Part shown: positions 52,101 to 61,100 of the stretch, one piece after another
How positions within the stretch are numbered: the first letter of the stretch is position 1
Layout: every line of letters starts with the position of its first letter
Origin: Macrostomum hystrix
Taxonomy: Eukaryota; Platyhelminthes; Macrostomidae
Direction: 5' to 3'
Length of the DNA stretch: 64,000 nucleotides
Assembly (NCBI GenBank): GCA_950097015.1
Contig: CATNEN010000003.1
Coordinates: forward strand, 13,187,001-13,251,000
Program-made: the position numbers and the translations under genes
Notes under the pieces: generated by a model
Seen by the model: only the letters and a program-made list of their open reading frames with translations
What the model was told of the DNA's origin: nothing
The model's database searches: none

Positions 52101-55100
52101 TTGGAGGTTGGCCCCTACGGTCGTAAATTACTTAAGTAAATGTGGCCTCGTCGCCGAATCGAGCTTTGGGATCTAAGTGCGAGAGGCATTAACGGCTCTG
52201 CCACTCACCCCCTGGAGATCACCGTAAGTTGAGCCTGGTATTTTACTCAAATATTCACTGAGGCAACCAGTATCAAAAAATGAATACACAGAACATTTTT
52301 AACATATAAGCCCTTTGATTTGAGAAAATGCATTAAAAATTAGCCTGAACAACTTACCATTTCTGATTTGATATTCGAATTTGATTGGATACGCAGGCCT
52401 CGAGAACGGCATTGGGTACAAAGGTTGCTCGAAAACCACGGAGACAGTTTGGTTGTAAATGGTGTGCAAAGAGTACAGCCTCTTCAATATATCACTTTCG
52501 TATGCGCTCGGGCCCCTTTGACTGACATGTGCCAACCAGTTGCCATCGAAAACCCTGAGATTGTTTTTACCGAAATAAGCTGTATCCGGGATCAACAACA
52601 GGTGAATAGTAAATTCGTGATCTGGTCTCGGTGAGATGACCCATACAGTCCTGATCTTGCCATCTCCGACAATGATGTCTGAGTCAGGAAAGCTGGCCCT
52701 GCTACCCCGGCTGCTTCTTACAATTTCAAATGATTCTCCGGTGTCTGAAAGTTTCAATTGTTAAGGCACTCGGTATCAGACCGAAAAAATCCTGACGAAA
52801 GTTTTTAGAAAGTGATGAAGAAATTCAGGACTTACTGTTCAACTCAGCGTCCTTCCGGTACGTCAGCTGAAAGCCTCGTCGGTTGCCGTCTCCGCTAGCA
52901 GTGAATCGAACCAGGACGGGACCGGACAGAATGAACTCTGAGTTTAGGGCACTGCCATCCGTTACCGCGAATCTCAGATTGTCTGCTCTCTCCGATATGG
53001 TGTTCTGATACAGGTAAACCTTGTCACCCTTTTGCAGATCCACAGAGTCGACTGTGATGCGAACAACGCTGCTGCTGTCAACGATCCAGCGATAGTCCAT
53101 GTCCTGGCTGAAGTCCGCGCTGTAGGACAAGTTGGACTGCGCCGGCGGAAACCGAATCACGCCAGAAGACTCTCTCAGCGTCACTGCAGAGTTTGAGCAG
53201 GATGAGGGCTCTGGCGCTTGGAAGATTATCTACTGATAATCAACAAACTTAAGGTTTTACTTCAACGTTGCTGGTTCAACTCGTAAAAGGTCAGGGTATC
53301 CATGAAGGTGTTTTTTGAGGTGTGAAATCGGAGTTTCCTGAATCAGTGACTGATCGCTCACCGTTTCCGATCGAGTAGGTGAAGCCGAAGCCGCGCCTCG
53401 AGGAGCTGGCGTCGGTCCTCAGCACAATGGTGACGAATCCATGGATTGTCAGAGTCTGTCGCTTGTCCAGCCGACCTTCTCGGTGAAAATACGGCACTCC
53501 TCTCGGCTCCGGCTGCAGTCCGAGGTACACACTAACCGAGTCCTTACTGGACTGGCCTCCTTCGGCATCGAACAGCTGCAGCTCCACAATCTGCTGCGGA
53601 TTCACAGCAATGGCCCAAGCTCTTACCAGATTGGCCTGGCAGTTGCTGACTCCGCCCGCCTCCACGCAGCCGCGCTCACCGCTGATGCACTGCAGGAACT
53701 CCGTCGACATCGCAATGGCTAGTTCGTTAAGTTAGGGTGAGCGGATTTTCAATCCAAGTACTTTGATTAATGCTTTTCAGCGCTGTATCTCTCACCCGAT
53801 TTTAAAGTCCTGAAGGACGCCCTGAACGGCACCATCATGGGTGTCATCCGTGGCGATGTGGCTCGAATCACCGCCGGACCTCTGATCTTGAACTCCGATG
53901 ACATCACGCTGCTGAGCGGGACGTTTGTCAGGACGAACGCGCGGCTTCTCTCAGTTGGATCCTTTGTCATCTCGTGTAGTTCGACAGTGTCGCAGTCTTG
54001 CTGCCATTGAGCGATTGGGAATCGAATGCTCACCGCATCGGTTGTGTCAATCACCCAACTGTAGTCCACCTCCATTTCGTATCCGTCCGTGTCGCAGTAT
54101 CGTATTTTATAAAATGTTTTATTTTCTATGTCCCATTCAGTCAAACCTGGCGACTCGAGAGTTTTTGACTTCACTGAAATAGTTTTGATAATTTTCATTT
54201 TGATTGGTTTGTACATCGCTTTTGATAAGAACAAATAGGACAATTATTCCAATTGTTTTATTATTTTTGTTCAATTATTTTCCAATAATCAATCATTACA
54301 CTCTCAAATTGCCCACAACACAACTTACCTATTTGGCTTTCTACTGCGTAAGAAAAGTTCAGAGCTATCGGAGCTGGCTTTCTATTTCTCAACTTTATCA
54401 CAACTGGTCCGATTAACCGATAAGCGGTTGAAGTGGCGTTTTCCTTCGTCAGGGTGACCTCGGCATCTCGAAGTGAAGCCTGCTGATCTGGAGTCCACTT
54501 CTCAAAAAGCTGGATTTGATCGCAGCAACCTGGCAGCTCCGCGCCACTGATTGTGATGGCGATGGCAGCCTTTCGATCGATTATCCAGACGTAGTCCACG
54601 GGAATGCGTCGCTGGGCTGCTGTGGTGTCCTCAAATGTAACACTTCCAGAGTCGTCGGAGATTCCTAAAAACGGACAGAAATGATAATTTATTTGAATGC
54701 GTTATGGAGTCTCATATGAGATCATTTTATTTCATAGAAAATCGCGGAGACAAACATTTGCGGGTTGTCTTGGGGGAACCATTACCCGGGGGGCGCCACT
54801 ACTGGGGGGCCACTAGAAGGGGGCGCCACTACTGGGGGGCCACTAGAAGGGGGCGCCACTATCGTGGGTAACACCCACGAGGGTGTTAGAGAAGGCCCCT
54901 TCGAGAGGGTCCCACCACCATGGGGCGCGCCACTTCCAGGGGGGAGCCACTACCAGGGAGGGCTCAGTCCTGGGGGGCGTCAGTACTTGGGGTGGCGTCA
55001 GTGCTGTGTGGCGTCAGCACTGGGGGGGCTTCAGCACTGGGGGGGCGTCAGCACTGGGGGGCGTCAGCACTGGGGGGCGTCAGTAATGGGGGGCATCAGC

Positions 55101-58100
55101 ACTGGGGGGGGCTTCAGCACTGGGGGGGCGTCAGCACTGGGGGGCGTCAGCACTGGGGGGCGTCAGCACTGGGGGGGCGTCAGCACTGGGGGGGGCGTCA
55201 GCACTGGGGGGGCGTCAGTACTGGGGGGGCGTCAGCACTGGGGGGGCGTCAGTACTGGGTGGCGTCAGTACTGGGGGGCGTCAGCACTGGGTGGCGTCAG
55301 TACTGGGGGGCGTCAGCACTGGGGGGGCGTCAGTACTGGGGGGGGCGTCAGTACTGGGGTGGCGTCAGTACTGGGGGGCGTCAGTACTGGGGGGCGTCAG
55401 CACTGGGGGGCGTCAGCAGTGGGGGGGTGTCAGTACTGGGTGGGCGTCAGGACTGGGGCTGCTAGTACTCGGGAGGCGCTTCTACAGGGGAGGCACCACT
55501 ACTGGGCTGCCACTACCAGGGGTGTCACTACCAGAGGGCGCCACTACCAGGGGGTGCCACGTAGATTTTTCAGCTGATTAGGGGGGCCGCGGCCACCCCT
55601 TGCCCCCCTGGCTACGACCCTGGACAGATGCAATAAGAAATACTTACTTGTCTGCTCTTCTATTTCGAAAGACATAATAAAACCTTCCGATTGGTAACTA
55701 CTATCTGTCTTAAATCGAATAAGCACTGGTCCTTCAAGTCTGTACTGCTTCTGTGTTCCAGAACCAGAGATTGTTGTCGTATAGTTGTAGTCGCTTGGCT
55801 TCTCAAAAGGTCCCATTCTTTCGTACAGGTAGATTTTGTCATTTCCTGCTTCCGTCTTATACTGATGAACCGTAATGACCATTGTTTTCGCTTCCGGAAT
55901 GCTCCACACGTAATCTATGTTGTTTTCATACATGTCATATCCGAATCTTTCAGGATAGCTAAAGTTTCCAGAACTCACTGAAACGATGGAAAAAAATTAC
56001 GAGTCAAAATTAGAATCTGTTGAATTGATCACGTGAATTTGCCAGAGTTCAGCTTATATAGCGGCTGATAATAAAGATGATTTTTATTATAAAGTTCCAA
56101 TCGTAAGAAGCACCACAGCGTCCGACTCTGGTACCGAGGAAGGTCCTGAGCTTGAAACCGTGGCAACAGCACATAAATTTGAGACGCAGCTGCATATCAA
56201 AGGCTTATCGTGCAATTTGCGCCCATGAGGGCCAGACCCTAATGCAGGGGTTGGCAAACTTATTAGCTATCAGAGAACCTAAAAGACGACAGCGGGCCGC
56301 ATGGACTGCAAAAATATGAGATAGGGGAGAGATGACCCAGGGGAGGGATAAGACACGGGATAGAAGAGACTGGGGAGAGATGACCCAGGGGAGGGATAAG
56401 ACACGGGATAGAAGAGACTGGGGAGAGATGACCCAGGGGAGGGATAAGACACGGGATAGAAGAGACTGGGGAGAGATGACCCAGGGGAGGGATAAGACAC
56501 GGGATAGAAGAGACTGGAAAGAGATGACCCAGGGGAGAGATGAGACAGAGAGATGAGACAGGGGAGAGATGAGACAGAGAGATGAGACAGGGGAGAGATG
56601 AGACAGGGGAGAGATGAGACAGGGAAGAGATGAGACAGGGGAGAGATGAGACAGGGGAGAGATGAGACAGGGGAGAGATGAGACAGGGGAGAGATGAGAC
56701 AGGGGAGAGATGAGACAGGGGAGAGATGAGACAGGGGAGAGATGAGACAGGGGAGAGATGAGACAGGGTAGAGATGAGACAGGGGAGAGATGAGACAGGG
56801 GAGAGATGAGACCGGGGAGGGATGAGACAGGGGAGAGATGAGACAGGGGAGAGATGAGACAGGGGAGAGATGAGACAGGGGAGAGATGAGACAGGGTAGA
56901 GATGAGACAGGGGAGGGATGAGACAGGGGAGAGATGAGACAGAGAGATGAGACAGGGGAAGATGAGACAGGGGAGAGATGAGACAGGGGAGAGATGAGAC
57001 AGGGGAGAGATGAGAATTTAGGTGTGAAAGAGGATACGATAAGTTTCCCAAGGGGAACGGGCCGGATTTGGGAGCTTCTAGGGCCGCATCTGGCCCACGG
57101 GCCGGAGTTTGCCGACCTCTGCTCTGAAGCGTAGTGAGAGTGCAGACTGCCTAGCGATGAGAAAGTCAGGGCAGATGTATACACATGTGTTTGTCTTAAA
57201 TATCATCGCAATAGGCACGTGTTATTGCCTTCTCGCCAGCGGAAGATTGACTGTCACCAAGATGCGTCAGTGCCCAATTCCTCCAATGTGAATATTTTTT
57301 TTAGCGTATTTACTTTTCAACAGATAATATGCTCATGGAAGTGATGCATAAATTGTTCTTACAAACTTTCGCTCCAGTCTGATAAAACATCCGAAATCCT
57401 CGACCAGCCACGATGGAATTAGTTCTTAGCCGGATCATCACGGGACCAATCAGACTGTAGTTGGAGGACTGGGCGCTCTCTTGAGTGAGTGTGAGCTTCA
57501 GCTTCTCCGAAATGACCTCGCCGCTGTCGTCGATGTTCTCGAAGATCTCGATGGTGTCTCGGATATCAACAAAGTCGAAACGAAGTAGCAGCGCATTAGT
57601 TCGGTTGAGTGTCCAGCGGAAGTCCATCGACTTCTCATAATTCACGTTGGACTCCTCGGGGAAAAATATATTTCCGGAATCGTGACCCAGAACTCTGTGC
57701 ACTGAAATACGCAGGCAATGTTGCATCAATTCAAAATGGCACTCTGACAATGTGCCAATCCAGATGTTTCAAGTTGCTCAAAACCAAGGTCCCTGAGCTC
57801 GATTTCGTGGCGAGGCCAATAGGCGTGGCGAGAAGGCTTGTGGGATTATTGTGCAATTTACATCCTTCATGGGCCAACCTCCAAGGAGCAGTGAAATTTG
57901 CACTGCCTGATGATGAGAAAGTCAGGGCAGATGTTCACACCTGCGTGAGCGTGTGCCTGCGTACGGTATCTGTGTACATGTGTGCTCAGGAGTCAGCGAA
58001 ATGGGCAGAATTGCCTCCTTGCTGGCCTCGAGTCTAGTGTCACCAAATGTTTGGCCCATTGCCGGCAACTATAGTTACAGTAATTATAATCTTTATAGCA

Positions 58101-61100
58101 AGTATGGCACTGCTCTAGATTGATCGCACAGAGGGTTTAGGGCCCAGTTTCATCGGCAAACGGAGGGGTGCGTATTGGCTCGTACTTTGCTACTAATTAT
58201 TTTACTTCTATTTTACTACTAACAAAATATAATCCGTTGGTACTAACAGACTCGCTCCTCGGTGGTGTAGGAGAGGCTGAAGCCGCTGCCCACAAGCGCT
58301 TTGTCCGTGACAAAGCGGACCAGAACAGGGCCTTTCAGCTTGAAAGCCTTTTGAGTAGCATTTTGCTGGGTCAGGGTGAACCTCAGCTTGTTCGGCTGTG
58401 GTTCGTCGGCCTCCCAAGTCTCTTCATAAAGCTGAACAATGTCGTTGCCGTGCCCAATGTCCACAGATGTGAATCTGACGACAACAAAGTTGAGCCGTTT
58501 GATTGTCCACCTGTACTCCATGTCGCTCTCGTAGGTCTGGCCGGCCTCCTCAGGGCAGCTAATTGTGCCCGAGTCCCCGTTTATAGACGTCAGAGCTGAA
58601 ACAAATTTAATTGGATCAATCGTTAGCAACTAAGCTAGCAAAAAATATCTGTTTTTCACTGCGTCTTGAAAGCAAAAAATACGAACACAAATGGGTTACA
58701 AGTGCAAAAATATTCATCAACGCAAGTAATGCACGATAACTCAGAGATTCGAACTACAAACCTATTTTTTATAGAATGATCGGTTGAATCTCAACCCCTG
58801 CGGAACTCTTTGCATCTAATTAGGTGAGATATTTTTCGAACCTCGTTGTTCTTACCATTTCCGACTTGAAAAGTGAAGTTGAATAATTCACGAAGGATCT
58901 GAGGCGAATTCTTGCGATAGACCACCGTCAGAGGTCCATCATTTTTTACGATGCTGGCGTACTGGACCTGCTGGAGCGATCTGGAATCTGACAGACTAGT
59001 CGCTGCTCCTTTGAAGACAGCAACTGAGACTCCTGCTGTGCTGTATAGCTCCGGCAGGTAGAGTCGCACCGAGCGACCAGGACTGGCGGAAATGATCCAA
59101 GCAGCGGCCGCGCCGTCCGATTCGGTGAAGTTACCAGCGTTGAGCCACCTCAGTCCTCGGTAGCTCTTGATTACTTCAACGGCGACGCTGGAATCTGCGC
59201 AATGGACCAAGTTGTGCGATTGTTTGATTTTACAAATCGAAATGCAGCAAATTGGGTAGACTGCTAAGCCGTGGCAGGGCCAAGCTAAGGTTAGTTGCCT
59301 CCCGAGAACATAAGTGATTCTGCGAATTCTGTGATTGTCTCTTGACTCATTTGTTTTCGTTTCCGCTTGACTTCCTTCTCAAGCCGGGATTCATGTAGTT
59401 TAAATATATTTGTAACTGTAATAGAGGTCACTCAGCGAATTAGCTTGCACTTTAAGGTTTTGCAGTTTTAAAAGCCATCCGCCTGGACGGTGAGAGGCAG
59501 GGCGGTCTAACCAAGGTCCCTGAGCTCGATTCCAAGGCGAGGCTATACATTCATTTGGGATGCAGCAGCGGATGCTTGTAGTGCATTTACTCTCTCGAGG
59601 GCCAACCTCCAAGGCACATTTAAAGTACACAGCCTGACGATCAGAAAGTCAAGACAGATGTACGAGCGTGGGCCTGCGTATGTGCATGCATGTGTGCTCC
59701 TCAGGAGTCAGCGGAATTGGCAGAATTGCCTCCTCGCTCACAGGCTGCAGATCTAGTGTCACCAAATGGTGCCTTTACATGCAGCCTTCCTGGAATTATT
59801 ATTATTAAATTAATTTGTGATGATGGCATGTAGCAAAGGCTTGGTGCCTGTCACATAATTAGCGCCTATGAGGCTTAACACCAGGGCTCTGTGAGAGTGT
59901 ACACTGCGTAACGTGAGTGAAAGCGTAGGTGTATACACGCTGTTGAAGAAGTAGTGCACTAGCACCGAAAAAATATACAGTTTACAATCAAGAAGCCTAC
60001 TTTGTCACGGAATGCGTCACTCAAATCATTCAGCTCACCCGGCGATTGGTCAGCGGTGTACGTCAGCCGGAAGCCGCACTGCAGCCTGCTCTCCCCCCTG
60101 CCCGTCAGCCGAATGATTGCTGGACCCGACAACCGAAACTCAGACCCGATGGCGCTTGTGTCAGTGACGAGGAACCTCACAGCTGCCTCCGTCTCCAGTG
60201 TAGTGTTCTCGTACACTAGCAGCTTGTCATCGGAACGGAGACTCAGAGAAAGAAATCGGATGCTGAGCCTGTTGTGTCTGCTGATGTACCACCGGTAGTC
60301 GATGCCTCCGCCAGGCGCGGCAGCTGAGAACTCGATCTCGCCGCTGGGTTCCGAGCGGGACACTGTCGAAATAAATAGGAAATGATTTCTTTGAAATTTG
60401 GTTTGGGCAAATGAGATGAAAGTGAGATGAAAATCATCTGTGAACATTTTAATACCCACAAAATATGTTTTGCAACAACCTTCTAAAACATTCAACCAAT
60501 CGGCATGAAAATCCAGAAATGTTCCGCTGTATCCGATAAAACAACTTCCAGAATAATAAAACATGGCATCGTCGAGATATTGAACGAGTCTCGTCGGAGT
60601 GTCTTGTGGAAAAATCTACAAAAATTGACAAAAAATAACTGCTCACAAAATGTTATCATGTAACTACGTCGCCTATTATTGTTTAGTATATTGAATTGAT
60701 TATATTGTTTATCTTGTTACACTTTTGAACCGATATCGATTCGCCAAATAGGTTTATACAGAGCAATGTTATTTGCTTGTCACCAGGGTCTTCGACAAGA
60801 ATCGCTGAACATCTGGACGATGCTGGCTCGTACGGCTTTGAAAGTTAGTACATGGTAAAGGGCGTAAAATTTAGATTCAGATGGTGGACGATAGTTTGGG
60901 AGCTATCGTGAAGTTGGCAGTCCTGTGGTTCTTCCCCAGTGGAACAGTAGCGTTTTTTTCTACTGTTAATCCCTCGATTTGGTCCAATTAATTTTAGAGG
61001 TACAAAGAAGCTCACCGTTCGACAATGTGTACGTGAACCTCAATCCTCTTGAAGCTGAAATTGAGCCGGACCGAAGCAGCACAGTGACAAGACCTGTTGC

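Noticed and set aside
54765..55581. Long ORFs of repeated GGRQHWGGVS type
   Set aside because: Same reason: a stop-free minisatellite inside a transposable element.
56263..57184. 262 and 301-residue ORFs of repeated SPVSSLPCLI
   Set aside because: Generated by the 16 bp purine/pyrimidine array inside the family 2 hAT-like element.
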